A stretch of DNA of 64,000 nucleotides from DATKNA01 sp963786765 (GCA_963786765.1 CAWBAJ010000015.1:1-64000), one strand, 5' to 3'. Shown: positions 18,132-27,241, counted from the first letter of the stretch. Made by a program: numbers and translations. Notes: generated by a model from the letters alone, not told the origin.

Positions 18132-18905
18132 GTGAACGCCACGAGCACCGCCGGGACAGTTGGCACCGTCGAGTGGACGCAACGCACGGGTGGCCGCCTC
18201 GAGCCGGCCGAACGTCGCCGCCTGGTCGGTGACCTCGCACGAGTCTCTGTCAGCAATGTCGTCGGCCGGTTCAGCGTTCTGACCCACCTCGACCCCGGGC
18301 GGCGCTCATACGTGCCGCCCGCACGAGTGAGGCCACCGGACTCGCCCCTGACTCGCGCCGCTCAGGACGCCGCCGTCCGTGTCCTACCGGCCACCTTGCT
18401 GAACCACAGCTACCGCACGTACCGGTTCGCCACCGCACTGGGGGAGCTCGACGGGCTGGAGGTCGACACCGAAGTGCTGTTCGCGGCAGCACTTCTGCAC
18501 GACACCGGCCTGGTGCTGGCCGACGGCAGGGACGATTTCACCCTGACCTCCGCGAGAGTGGCCCGGGACGTGGCCGAGCAGGTCGGCTTGTCGACCGCGG
18601 CGACCGAAACCCTGCAGACCGCCATCACCATGCACCACAGCCCGCGGGTCCCCCTCGCCGCAGGCCCGGTCGCCTACCTGATGTCGGCGGGGGCCGGCGT
18701 GGACGTGGTGGGCATTCGGTGCTGGGACCTACCCCCCAGCACCCTGGCCGAGGCTGTCCGCGACCACCCGCGCGAGGGCTTCAAGACCTACTTCAGCCGG
18801 GCGTGGGCGGACGAGGCCGCTCGCGTTCCGCGGGGCCGGGCACAGCTGCTGCGCCGGTACGGCGCTTTCACGGCCGCCATCGCCCTCGCCCCGTTCGACG
18901 AGTGA
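18132..18905 (+). CDS. HD domain-containing protein (cyanamide hydratase-like)
   Basis: The 257-residue protein has an HD metal-dependent hydrolase domain. The first His lies in LLNHSYRTYRFATALG, the HD pair in LFAAALLHDTGL, and a further metal His in ITMHHSPRVPL. The arrangement of the NHSxRTY and LLHDTGL motifs resembles the cyanamide hydratase/HD subgroup rather than nucleotide phosphohydrolases. A GTG start at 18132 follows a GAAGGAGCG site. It is the first gene of a same-strand run continuing through 24474, with eight bases to the next start. The substrate is unknown. Confidence 0.8.
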   Translation: MNATSTAGTVGTVEWTQRTGGRLEPAERRRLVGDLARVSVSNVVGRFSVLTHLDPGRRSYVPPARVRPPDSPLTRAAQDAAVRVLPATLLNHSYRTYRFATALGELDGLEVDTEVLFAAALLHDTGLVLADGRDDFTLTSARVARDVAEQVGLSTAATETLQTAITMHHSPRVPLAAGPVAYLMSAGAGVDVVGIRCWDLPPSTLAEAVRDHPREGFKTYFSRAWADEAARVPRGRAQLLRRYGAFTAAIALAPFDE

Positions 18906-18913
18906 GAACTGTC

Positions 18914-20284
18914 ATGAGCACCTCGATCCGCACCCCGGCGCCCGCCGGCGCCACCGTTCCCGCCGCACCCGCCGGACCGCTCGGCCGCATCATCGCCACC
19001 TCGATCGCGGCCGGCGCCATCGCCGCGGCGGTGCTGACGTTCGTCGTCCTGCCGGATGCATCAGAGGCCGCGATCGTCGGCGCCCCCCTCGTCGCGTTCG
19101 GTGCCGCGTGGGCGATGCTGGCCTGGCTCTCCGCCACCATGACGACGCGCCCGCAACGGTGGGCGTACGTCCCAGCCGCAGCCCTCGCCACTGCCGGCGG
19201 CGGCCTGCTCGCGTTCATGCCCGGTGAGCCCGCCATGACCGACCTGGCCTGGGTCTGGGCCCCGGCGTTGGTGGTCCTGGGTCTGTGGATCTCGCTGCGA
19301 ACCCGCCGGAGCGTTCCCGGCACGCGCGTCCTGCTCCTCTATCCCGTCGCCTTCGCGATGGTCGTAGCCGGCCTCGGCGGGCTCTATCAGGCCGCGACGC
19401 CGGCGCCGGAGGTCGCCGGCGGTGTCATGCCCGGCAGGCTGGTGGACGTCGGCGGGTACCGCCTTCATCTGAGCTGCGCCGGCACGGGCAGCCCAACCGT
19501 CGTCCTCCTCAACGGCCTCGGCGAGACATCCCCGCAATGGGCACGCATCAGCCCGACCGTCGCGCAGACCACCCGCGTGTGCGCGTACGACCGCGCCGGC
19601 CAGGCGTGGAGCGACGACTCCCCCAACCGTGCCGACTCCACCCACGCCGCCACCGACCTGCACCGCCTGCTCACCGCGGCGGGTGAGTCCGGCCCCTACG
19701 TGCTGGCGGGCCACTCCAGTGGCGGCGTGCACGCCCTCACCTACGCCGCCATGTACCCGGACGCCGTGGCCGGAATCGTCCTCCTCGACAGCGCCAGCCC
19801 GCACCAGGTGGACCTGATCAGCTCCTTCAACGGCGAATACCAGCTCATGCGGCGTGCCCTCGCCGTGGCACCCACCCTGTTCCGCTTCGGCATCGGTCAT
19901 GTCACCCAGGCGCTGACCGCCCCGGCCCTGCCCGGGCCGGCCGGCGAACAGGCCGCCGTATTCGCGAACAGCCCCCGAAAGATGCGGAACATGCGAGCCG
20001 AGCAGACCGCCCTTCCCGACGCGTTCCGACAGGCGCAGAGGCTCACGACGCTCGGAGCCACTCCACTGGTCGTGCTCACCGCCAAGGACAACGCGGACCA
20101 CAGGCAGGGGTGGGCCATCGCCCAGGACCAACTCGCCGCGCTCTCCTCCAACACCCGCCACACCGTCGCCGACTTCGACCACATGGCCTTCCTCGAGGAC
20201 CCGGCAGGTTCCGCCCAGTCCATCCAGGCCATCACCGACGTCGTCGACTCGGCCCGCAACCACACCCCGCTCCGCACCCGGTAG
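18914..20284 (+). CDS. alpha/beta hydrolase with N-terminal membrane domain
   Basis: This 456-residue protein has two parts. Residues 1-175 contain four to five membrane helices (for example IIATSIAAGAIAAAVLTFVV and WAPALVVLGLWISL). The rest is an alpha/beta hydrolase domain beginning at MPGRLVDVGGYRLHLSCAGT. The nucleophile elbow is AGHSSGG, the oxyanion region is LNGLGETSPQW, and the likely catalytic His is in DFDHMAFLED. An acid residue is plausible in VVLTAKDNADH. It is probably a membrane-tethered esterase or amidase whose catalytic domain follows the last helix. It is eight bases after the HD gene, so in one operon. Confidence 0.85.
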   Translation: MSTSIRTPAPAGATVPAAPAGPLGRIIATSIAAGAIAAAVLTFVVLPDASEAAIVGAPLVAFGAAWAMLAWLSATMTTRPQRWAYVPAAALATAGGGLLAFMPGEPAMTDLAWVWAPALVVLGLWISLRTRRSVPGTRVLLLYPVAFAMVVAGLGGLYQAATPAPEVAGGVMPGRLVDVGGYRLHLSCAGTGSPTVVLLNGLGETSPQWARISPTVAQTTRVCAYDRAGQAWSDDSPNRADSTHAATDLHRLLTAAGESGPYVLAGHSSGGVHALTYAAMYPDAVAGIVLLDSASPHQVDLISSFNGEYQLMRRALAVAPTLFRFGIGHVTQALTAPALPGPAGEQAAVFANSPRKMRNMRAEQTALPDAFRQAQRLTTLGATPLVVLTAKDNADHRQGWAIAQDQLAALSSNTRHTVADFDHMAFLEDPAGSAQSIQAITDVVDSARNHTPLRTR

Positions 20285-20347
20285 GACCTGCTCCGGATCT
20301 GCCGACCCGTGGCCCTCGCACTGCCCGACGTGAATGGAAGGACCCCC

Positions 20348-21595
20348 ATGAGCACCCGCAGCCGCCGAGCCCTGCCCCTCGCGTCCTCCAGCGCCGTGAC
20401 CCTGCTGACCCTCGCGGGACTGGCCACCGCCGGCCTTCGCCTCACCCTCGCGCAGGCGAAGACGCCCACCCCCAGCCGGCTCAGCGGGCCCCTCCCCGCC
20501 AACCGGCCCAGCTCGGACGGCCCACTCGTGGTCGCGGTCGCGCTGGGCACGTCCGGCACGATCGGCAGCGACGCGATCGCCCCGTACGAAGTGTTCGCCA
20601 CCTCCCCGATGTTCTCCGTGTACACCGTCGCGGCCGTCGCTAACGCCGTACCCACCCGGGGCGGACCCTTCATCGTCCCCACATACACGTTCGCCGACAC
20701 CACGACCGGGCGCGCACCGCGCCCCGACGTGGTGGTCGTGCCTGCCGTCGCCGACCCCGACGGGCCGCAGGAGGCCGCGCTGCGCGCGTGGATCACCGAT
20801 CAGGCCGATCGGGGAGCCCGGATCCTGGGCGTGTGCGACGGCTCGCGGGTACTCGCCGCGACCGCACTGCTCGACGGGCGGAGCGCGACCGCCCATTGGA
20901 CGAGACTCGGCGCCCTGCGCAGACAACACCCGCAGGTGCGCTGGGTGGAAGGGCGTCGCTTCGTCCAGGACGGCCCCGTCACGACCACCGCGGGCATCAC
21001 CTCGGGCATCCCCGGAGCGCTCCAGGTCATGGCAGACCTGGCCGGGCCCGAGGAGGCCACCCGCGTCGGCCAGGTCGTCCGGTACCCGAACTGGTCCGTC
21101 CACGGGGACACGACCATTCCCACCCGGTCGTTCTCCGTCGCCGATTTGCCGGTCGGGCTCAACGCTCTCATTCCATGGGGGCGACCCACCATCGGGGTGG
21201 CGCTGGCGGACGGTGTCGGCGAGATCGACGTGGCCAGCACGTTCGAGGTGTACTCGGCCTCATATGCGGCTCGCGCGGTCCCCATCTCCACGAGTAGTGC
21301 CGTCACCACCAAGCACGGCATGGTGCTGCTCGCCAACACACCCGAGGACGCTCCGTCGCTGACGCGGATAGCCGTTCCCGGATGGGGCGGGGTGTCGAGC
21401 CTGGACCCGCACCTTCGTGAGTGGAGCGAGCGGCACAACGTGCCCGTTGACGCTGTCCAGGGCGCTGACGTCCGTCCGGCGTTCGACGCCGCGCTCGAGT
21501 ACCTGTCCAGGCGGACCGGGCGAAGAACAGCCGTCTCCGCGGCGAAGATGATCGACTACCCCGTTGCGCAGCTGCGGCTCGCCGGCGACGCGTGA
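20348..21595 (+). CDS. DJ-1/PfpI family protein with N-terminal membrane anchor
   Basis: The 415-residue product is the intact paralogue of the frameshifted gene at 13526-14954. A signal-anchor helix (LASSSAVTLLTLAGLATAGL) is followed by a DJ-1/PfpI domain with the nucleophile elbow ILGVCDGSRVLAATALLDGR (Cys about residue 163). The second half (PTIGVALADGVGEIDVASTF and later VTTKHGMVLLANTPEDAPSL) reads like a degenerate DJ-1 repeat without the cysteine. Unlike its paralogue it lacks a clear C-terminal membrane helix. DJ-1 superfamily enzymes include isonitrile hydratases, glyoxalases and proteases; the precise activity is unknown. The fold suggests an extracytoplasmic, anchored enzyme. Confidence 0.82.
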   Translation: MSTRSRRALPLASSSAVTLLTLAGLATAGLRLTLAQAKTPTPSRLSGPLPANRPSSDGPLVVAVALGTSGTIGSDAIAPYEVFATSPMFSVYTVAAVANAVPTRGGPFIVPTYTFADTTTGRAPRPDVVVVPAVADPDGPQEAALRAWITDQADRGARILGVCDGSRVLAATALLDGRSATAHWTRLGALRRQHPQVRWVEGRRFVQDGPVTTTAGITSGIPGALQVMADLAGPEEATRVGQVVRYPNWSVHGDTTIPTRSFSVADLPVGLNALIPWGRPTIGVALADGVGEIDVASTFEVYSASYAARAVPISTSSAVTTKHGMVLLANTPEDAPSLTRIAVPGWGGVSSLDPHLREWSERHNVPVDAVQGADVRPAFDAALEYLSRRTGRRTAVSAAKMIDYPVAQLRLAGDA

Positions 21596-21652
21596 CGACA
21601 CGTCGTCCAAGATCCCGGGCACGAACTCCACGACGGCAAAGGAAGGCACATC

Positions 21653-23371
21653 ATGGACCACGAAACCGCTCCGCGAGCAGCCGTTCTCGACGAGTCGTTC
21701 CCGACGGACCCCACCGGTCTGCCCGATGCCACGTGGCCTGAGGTCATCGACCTGGCCGACGGCGACACCCTGGACCTGAGGCCCGCTCCCGTCGCGAAGC
21801 AGCTACGCGAGAGCACGGTGCGGATGCTCGGCTACAACGGTTCCATACCTGGCCCCACGCTCCGCGTCCGGCAGGGGTCGGAAGTGATCGTCAACGTCAC
21901 CAATGACAGTGACCTGGAGACCACCGTGCACTGGCACGGCCTGCGACTGGACAACAAGTACGACGGCGTCCCGCACGAGACGCAGCTCCCGATTCCCGTC
22001 GGCGACAGCTTCACCTGCCGCATCCGCTTCCCCGACCCCGGCCTGTACTGGTACCACCCGCACATCCGCGAGGACTACACGCAGGAAATGGGCCTCTACG
22101 GCAATATCATCGTCGAGCCCACTGAACCGGACTACTGGCCACCAGCTCACCGCGACCTGGTCCTCACCCTCGACGACGTGCTGCTGGAAGACGGCAAGAT
22201 CGCGTCCTTCTCGGTCTCGGAGACCAGCTACGCCGCCATGGGCCGGTTCGGCAACTTGTTGCTCATCGGCGGCGAGACCGATCTAGAACTGACGGCGCGA
22301 GCGGGCGAGGTGCTCCGGCTCTGGTTGACCAACACCGCCAACACCCGTGTCTTCAACGTCCGCCTGCCCGGCGCTCTGATGAAGCTCATCGGCGGGGACA
22401 GCGGCCGGGTGGAGCACGAGGAGTTCGTCTCCGAGGTCATCCTGGCACCGTCGGAGCGGGCGGTCATCGACGTCCTGATCGACCAGCCCGGGCAGCTGAC
22501 CCTCGAACACCACACTCCGAACCGCACCTACCCGCTGGCATCCATCATCGTGAGCGAGGAGCGGGCGGACCCCTCGTTGGCCGACCGATTCCAGCAGCTT
22601 CGTACGGCACCTGAGTTGGTCGCGGAGCGGCAGCAGCTCGACGCCCGCCTGGCCGCCCAGCCCGACAAGGTCCTCGCCCTGGTGGCGGAAATGGACGACC
22701 CCACGGCCCATGAGGGGACAGGGCCAATCGTCTACGCCTGCCCGATGCACCCGGAGGTCAGCAGCGATGAGCCGGGGCGCTGCCCCAAGTGCGGAATGAA
22801 GCTCCTGGCCACCACCGCGCCGACCACCTACACCTGCCCGATGCACCCCGAGGTGAGCAGCGACCAGCCGGGACGCTGCTCCGAATGCGGGATGAAGCTG
22901 CTCGCCGCCGGGCCGCAGACCCGGCCGCCCGGGGAGCACGCGCACGGATCGGCCGGAGGCATCGAATGGGAAGACGACATGGTGGAGATCAACAAGCTGA
23001 CCACCACGGCCAACATGCACTGGAGATTCGAGGATCGGACCACCGGTGCGGCGACGACGGCAATCGATTGGCGGTTCACGGTCGGTGACCGGGTGAAGAT
23101 CCGGCTGGTCAACGAGATGGACTCCGACCACCCGATGCACCACCCGTTCCACCTGCACGGCGCCGGACGGTTCCTGGTCCTGGCGCGCGACGGAGCACCC
23201 GAGCCCAACCTGGTGTGGAAGGACACCGTCCTGGTCCGCACCGGGCAGACGGTCGACATCTTGTTCGACGTCACGAACCCCGGCCTGTGGATGGCCCACT
23301 GCCACATCGCTGAACACATGCAGAGCGGGATGATGTTCAGCTTCACCGTGGACCGTGGAGCGACGCGATGA
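21653..23371 (+). CDS. multicopper oxidase with two inserted heavy-metal-binding domains
   Basis: This 572-residue laccase-like oxidase couples substrate oxidation to O2 reduction with four copper ions. Copper ligands are all visible: HWHG (93-96), WYHPH (133-137), HPFHLHG (about 494-500) and AHCHIAEHMQSGM (about 547-559). Between the second and third cupredoxin domains two near-identical units are inserted: YACPMHPEVSSDEPGRCPKC (from residue 361) and YTCPMHPEVSSDQPGRCSEC (from residue 393). Each has CPMHP...C..CGM, the small heavy-metal-binding domain otherwise found on copper/silver efflux proteins. No signal peptide is obvious at the N-terminus. The stop overlaps the next start (ATGA). Confidence 0.92.
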   Translation: MDHETAPRAAVLDESFPTDPTGLPDATWPEVIDLADGDTLDLRPAPVAKQLRESTVRMLGYNGSIPGPTLRVRQGSEVIVNVTNDSDLETTVHWHGLRLDNKYDGVPHETQLPIPVGDSFTCRIRFPDPGLYWYHPHIREDYTQEMGLYGNIIVEPTEPDYWPPAHRDLVLTLDDVLLEDGKIASFSVSETSYAAMGRFGNLLLIGGETDLELTARAGEVLRLWLTNTANTRVFNVRLPGALMKLIGGDSGRVEHEEFVSEVILAPSERAVIDVLIDQPGQLTLEHHTPNRTYPLASIIVSEERADPSLADRFQQLRTAPELVAERQQLDARLAAQPDKVLALVAEMDDPTAHEGTGPIVYACPMHPEVSSDEPGRCPKCGMKLLATTAPTTYTCPMHPEVSSDQPGRCSECGMKLLAAGPQTRPPGEHAHGSAGGIEWEDDMVEINKLTTTANMHWRFEDRTTGAATTAIDWRFTVGDRVKIRLVNEMDSDHPMHHPFHLHGAGRFLVLARDGAPEPNLVWKDTVLVRTGQTVDILFDVTNPGLWMAHCHIAEHMQSGMMFSFTVDRGATR

Positions 23372-24474
23372 CCGCTCCGATCGCGGAAGGCAACGGGCAG
23401 CTGCTGGACGTGATCGTGATCGGTGCCGGCCAGGCCGGCCTCGCCGTGGCGTGGCGGCTGAGCCAGCGGAGACTGCGGTTCGTGGTCCTCGAGGCCGCCG
23501 GCCGGCTGGGGAACTCGTGGCGGACGAGGTGGGACTCCCTGCGGCTGTTCAGCCCCGCCCAGTACGACGGCCTGCCCGGCATGGCGTTTCCCGCGCCCGC
23601 CGACACTTACCCCGGCAAGGAAGCGGTCGCCGACTTCCTGCGCGATTACGCGACCGCCTTCGACCTTCCCGTCCAGTTGGGGAAGCGTGTCACCACGCTG
23701 AGCCGGATCGGGAACCAGTTCGAGGTCCACGCCGGCGGCGAGGTCCTCCGGGCCCAGCAGGTGGTCGTGGCGACCGGGCCGTTCCAGGTGCCGTTCATCC
23801 CCCAGGCCGCCCGCAGCTTCGGGAGCTCCGTGACGCAGATCCACAGTGCTGATTACCAGAACCCCCAGTCACTGCCGCCCGGCCCGGTGCTGGTGATCGG
23901 GGCCGGGAACTCGGGCCTGCAGATCGCCGAGGAACTCGCCGCCACCCGGCAGGTCGACCTGGCGATCGGCGAGAAGACGCCGATGAGCCCGCAACGAGTG
24001 CTCGGCCGGGACCTGTTCTGGTGGCTCACCCACCTCGGCTTCATGCGGGTGAACACCTCGACCCGGCTCGGCCGGCGGGTGCAGGCCCGAGGAGAGTTCG
24101 TCATCGGTAGCAACCTCCGCCGCCTCCGGCGCGCCGGTGTCCGATTGCGACCCCGCCTGGTGAACGTCCGGGAGCAGACTGCCCGATTCGCCGACGACAG
24201 CAGCCTCGAGATCGGAGTCGTCATCTGGGCGACCGGCTACCGGTCCGACTACTCCTGGATCGCCGTCCCCGGCGTCGCGGCGGACGGGGGTGTCGTGCAC
24301 CGGCGCGGTGTCACCGCCGTGCCCGGGCTGTACTTCCTCGGCCTGCCCTGGCAGTACACCCGCGGCTCCGCACTGCTCGGGTTCGTCGCCGACGACGCCG
24401 CGTACCTCGCCGATCAGATCGCCACCAGAGCAGGCGCCAGCCGATCGAGCCAGGTTGCCTCTGGTCACCGCTGA
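23368..24474 (+). CDS. flavin-containing monooxygenase-like NAD(P)/FAD oxidoreductase
   Basis: The 368-residue protein has an FAD-binding Rossmann motif, VIVIGAGQAGLAVAW, at residues about 15-29 and an NADP-binding motif, VLVIGAGNSGLQIAEEL, at about 173-189. The late VIWATGYRSDYSWI is characteristic of FMO/CzcO-like enzymes. The ATG overlaps the multicopper oxidase stop by four bases, so expression is coupled. A paralogue of the same type lies at 42499-43641. CzcO-like proteins are often found with metal-resistance genes, which fits the metal-binding oxidase next to it, but the substrate is not known. Confidence 0.88.
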   Translation: MTAPIAEGNGQLLDVIVIGAGQAGLAVAWRLSQRRLRFVVLEAAGRLGNSWRTRWDSLRLFSPAQYDGLPGMAFPAPADTYPGKEAVADFLRDYATAFDLPVQLGKRVTTLSRIGNQFEVHAGGEVLRAQQVVVATGPFQVPFIPQAARSFGSSVTQIHSADYQNPQSLPPGPVLVIGAGNSGLQIAEELAATRQVDLAIGEKTPMSPQRVLGRDLFWWLTHLGFMRVNTSTRLGRRVQARGEFVIGSNLRRLRRAGVRLRPRLVNVREQTARFADDSSLEIGVVIWATGYRSDYSWIAVPGVAADGGVVHRRGVTAVPGLYFLGLPWQYTRGSALLGFVADDAAYLADQIATRAGASRSSQVASGHR

Positions 24475-24532
24475 CTCATCCGGTATGGGCAGAGGCGCAC
24501 CCGCAGGGGCGCGTCGACAGGGAGGCAAGGTT

Positions 24533-25000
24533 ATGGCGACTCGGTTCTCTCCGGCCGAGACCTCGACGCCCGGTCCTGCATCTCGCAGACAACTCCGAGA
24601 TATGCGCACACCGCTGGTCTGGGGATGTGCGTGGGGCGTGCTCCAGGCGGCGTCGCCCATCGGCTTCTGGTGGCTACCCCCGGCGACGGTCTATGGTCTC
24701 GGACTGGCCCTGATCGCGGCGGTCTACATCGGATTCGCCGTAGCAGACGGGCGACCGAAGATCATCGCGGTCGAGAGCGTGGTCGCAGCGGCATTCGTAG
24801 TGACGGCCGCTGTGGCCGTTACCGGACCGGCCTGGCTCCTCGTCGTCGGTCTCGCCGGGCACGGTCTCAAGGATGCCTGGCAGCACCGCACCCACTTCGT
24901 CGCCAACACACGATGGTGGCCGCCCTTCTGCGCCGCCGTCGACTGGACTGCTGCCCTCATCATCGCAATCGCGATCATGGCAGGCGTCCAATTTCACTGA
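24533..25000 (+). CDS. small integral membrane protein, unknown function
   Basis: A 155-residue protein starts at ATG 24533 behind a GGGAGGCAAGG site. About four to five membrane helices cover most of its length, including YGLGLALIAAVYIGFAVAD, VVAAAFVVTAAVAVTGPAWL and AALIIAIAIMAGVQF. A conserved-looking polar loop GHGLKDAWQHRTHFVANTRW contains two His and two Trp residues. No family is recognised. It follows the monooxygenase gene by 58 bases and may belong to the same transcript. Confidence 0.65.
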   Translation: MATRFSPAETSTPGPASRRQLRDMRTPLVWGCAWGVLQAASPIGFWWLPPATVYGLGLALIAAVYIGFAVADGRPKIIAVESVVAAAFVVTAAVAVTGPAWLLVVGLAGHGLKDAWQHRTHFVANTRWWPPFCAAVDWTAALIIAIAIMAGVQFH

Positions 25001-25164
25001 CCATGAGCCAAGAGGCGGTGGTGGAAACCTGGAGGGCCTCGACGAGATTCTGCTGGCCCGAGCCTGACCCCGCGGCGAGAAGCCGGGACCTGGCACGGCT
25101 CGGCACACACGTGCGAAGATCGAGTCGTCCGGAAGCGGTCACCCCATGTCGAACGGACGCAACC

Positions 25165-25338
25165 ATGCCCGCACCAGAACTCGTCCCTGCCGACGGCGAC
25201 CCGCCCGAGGACCCTGCCGCCGCCGCCGAGCCGGCTCCGGCTCGACGCGATCAGGCCGTCCGGACCGATGCGCCGCGCACCGAGCATCCGCTCCCCGAGA
25301 GTGCCCCATCAACCGGTGCTGCCGGCGCCAACGCTTGA
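25165..25338 (+). CDS. small proline/alanine-rich hypothetical protein
   Basis: A 57-codon frame (MPAPELVPADGDPPEDPAAA at the start) is rich in Pro, Ala, Glu and Asp and predicted to be disordered. An upstream in-frame ATG at 25003 would lengthen it to 111 residues, but that extension has ordinary non-coding composition. No ribosome binding site is strong. It could be a real small protein or chance. Confidence 0.25.
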   Translation: MPAPELVPADGDPPEDPAAAAEPAPARRDQAVRTDAPRTEHPLPESAPSTGAAGANA

Positions 25339-25375
25339 TCCACCAGCTCCGACCGACCCACAGGCGGGAATCACC

Positions 25376-25798
25376 ATGGGGCTCGAATTTCAGAACCAGT
25401 ACCACAACAAGATCTGGATCGCGCTCGTCTTCGGCGACCCGGCCTGCGGCTCGAGATTCAGGAAGCAAGGATGGTGGAGCGTCGATCCCGGCCAGACCCG
25501 CAACATCTGGGACGTCGACCTGCAGACGGTGAACCGGTTCGCCTCGTTCTACGCCGAGGAATTCAAGGGCGGCGGTGGAGCGACCTGGAACGGCACGGGC
25601 AACAACTGGTACCTGATCCGTGACGTCGGCTTCAACCAGTGCTACGACGACAACACCGGCTGCAACCAGCAACCGAACTTCGTGCCGCTCGACTTCGACC
25701 GCGCGGACAACGGCCAGCACGCCTTCAACGGTCTACGCGTCACGCTGGGTCCGTCGGCGGGGCAGATCGCAACGATAGGTTCGGTGCGCTTCGACTGA
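25376..25798 (+). CDS. DUF1036-like domain protein
   Basis: A 140-residue protein without membrane helices contains QNQYHNKIWIALVFGD, GWWSVDPGQTRNIW, FASFYAEEF and a paired-cysteine loop CYDDNTGC. This pattern of an N-terminal strand, a GWW-V-PGQ turn and aromatic strands matches the DUF1036 family of small beta-rich proteins that act as host-modulating or surface proteins in a few bacteria. No signal peptide is seen at this start. The gene is alone between the membrane protein cluster and the convergent VanY-like gene. Confidence 0.6.
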   Translation: MGLEFQNQYHNKIWIALVFGDPACGSRFRKQGWWSVDPGQTRNIWDVDLQTVNRFASFYAEEFKGGGGATWNGTGNNWYLIRDVGFNQCYDDNTGCNQQPNFVPLDFDRADNGQHAFNGLRVTLGPSAGQIATIGSVRFD

Positions 25799-25813
25799 CT
25801 CCGCGGGCGCCGG

Positions 25814-26458
25814 TCAACGCTGCATCCGCGGATCGTGCGTGGGGTCGGCGTACAGTGCCGGGCACCCGCGGTCGGCCGCCTGGACGCGCAGTTCGTAGTG
25901 CCAGGGCTCGTTGCCGTAGATCCGGCACAGTCCGTATGCAGCGCCGTGTTCGGACAGCCATTCCGTTGCGTCGGAGGGCCCGATGTCGACGGCGTCCCCG
26001 GACACGTGAGGAGACGTGTCCGCGGTGGCGACCCATCGGGCAGCCTCCGCTTTCGAGCCGTACTTCGAGACCGCCTCGCGGAGCAGCTGATTCTGGTACT
26101 CCGGGGAACGCCAGCCGCTGTTGACGTGGAACTCGATGCCCTCGTGAGCGGCGTCCGTCGCCGCTTCGCGCAAGGCGCGGAGCAGATCGGGATCGAGGTT
26201 GGCGACGCCCGGGTACTCGCCATCGAACACCGTCACGCCGTCCGGGAGGGCACCGTCGGCCCGGGTGGCCGGACCGCTGCCGGAAAGGACCGGGCCGGAA
26301 GGGACCCGGCCGGAAAGGACCCCGCTGAACGAGGACGCCGGGAACGACCCGTACCGGTCGGCGAGGGTTCCGAGGATCGCGGCGACGACGACGACCAGGC
26401 CGACGGCTGTGAGCCCGAGACTGCTGCCGGTCCTCGGTCGTGCTGCTGTTCGGCTCAT
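25814..26458 (-). CDS. VanY-like D-alanyl-D-alanine carboxypeptidase
   Basis: This 214-residue M15B peptidase trims terminal D-Ala from peptidoglycan precursors. One N-terminal membrane anchor (LGLTAVGLVVVVAAILGTLA) is followed by a Gly/Ser/Pro linker of short repeats. The catalytic domain then has zinc ligands in SPHVSGDAVDIG (His and Asp) and EPWHYE (Glu and His). The ILE-type FHVNSGWRSPEYQNQLL block is also typical. The active site is therefore outside the membrane. It is divergent from a VanR/VanS-like pair, the usual regulatory arrangement, but no vanHAX ligase genes are present. Confidence 0.9.
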   Translation of the reverse strand: MSRTAARPRTGSSLGLTAVGLVVVVAAILGTLADRYGSFPASSFSGVLSGRVPSGPVLSGSGPATRADGALPDGVTVFDGEYPGVANLDPDLLRALREAATDAAHEGIEFHVNSGWRSPEYQNQLLREAVSKYGSKAEAARWVATADTSPHVSGDAVDIGPSDATEWLSEHGAAYGLCRIYGNEPWHYELRVQAADRGCPALYADPTHDPRMQR

Positions 26459-26503
26459 GCTCCCAGTCAGGGCGACCGCATGTTGCCCTCACGTATGCGG
26501 TTT

Positions 26504-26520
26504 GCGATAGGCCCGCGATA
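26504..26520. promoter_or_regulatory. direct repeat, candidate response-regulator box
   Basis: GCGATA occurs twice, at 26504 and 26515, with starts 11 bases apart, one helical turn. It lies between the divergent vanY-like gene and the response regulator gene (ATG at 26546). OmpR/PhoB-family regulators bind such head-to-tail repeats, so this may mediate autoregulation and vanY control. Confidence 0.4.
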
Positions 26521-26545
26521 TGCGCCAGCTCTTAGCATCAGGACC

Positions 26546-27241
26546 ATGCGTGTGCTGGTCGTCGAGGACGAGCCCTACATGGCCGACGCCATCCGCGACG
26601 GGCTGCGCCTCGAAGCGATCGCGGCCGACATCGCCGCTGACGGCGACAGCGCGCTCGAACTGCTGAGCATCAACGCCTACGACATCGCCGTCCTCGACCG
26701 CGACATCCCCGGGCCGTCCGGCGACGAGATCGCGGACCGGATCGTGGCGTCCGGTAGCGGCATGCCCATCCTGATGCTCACCGCTGCCGACCGGCTCGAC
26801 GACAAGGCCTCAGGCTTCGAGCTCGGAGCCGACGACTACCTCACCAAGCCGTTCGAGCTGAAAGAGCTGGTGCTCAGGCTCAGAGCGCTCGACCGCAGGC
26901 GCGCACACAACAGGCCGCCTGTGCGGGAGATCGCGGGTCTGCGGGTGGATCCGTTCCGCCGCGAGGTCTACCGCGAAGGACGGTTCGTAGCACTGACGAG
27001 GAAGCAGTTCGCCGTGCTGGAGGTCCTCGTCGGCGCCGAAGGCGGTGTGATCAGCGCCGAAGAGCTCCTCGAGCGCGCGTGGGACGAGAATGCGGACCCC
27101 TTCACCAACGCCGTGCGCATCACGGTCTCGGCACTACGCAAACGACTCGGCGAACCGTGGATCATCGCCACGGTACCCGGCGTCGGCTACCGCATCGACA
27201 CTCCAGCGGACACCGGGCCTGACGGGTACAGCGGTGGATAG
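26546..27241 (+). CDS. OmpR/PhoB family response regulator (VanR-like)
   Basis: The 231-residue regulator has a receiver domain with the acidic pocket in LVVEDEPYM, a phospho-acceptor position in IAVLDRDIPG (Asp about 51), conserved Thr in ILMLTA and Lys in YLTKPFEL. A C-terminal winged helix follows, with FVALTRKQFAVLEVLV and the recognition region ITVSALRKRLG. It ends eight bases inside the kinase gene, so the two are coupled. It probably controls the divergent carboxypeptidase gene and cell-wall functions. Confidence 0.92.
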   Translation: MRVLVVEDEPYMADAIRDGLRLEAIAADIAADGDSALELLSINAYDIAVLDRDIPGPSGDEIADRIVASGSGMPILMLTAADRLDDKASGFELGADDYLTKPFELKELVLRLRALDRRRAHNRPPVREIAGLRVDPFRREVYREGRFVALTRKQFAVLEVLVGAEGGVISAEELLERAWDENADPFTNAVRITVSALRKRLGEPWIIATVPGVGYRIDTPADTGPDGYSGG

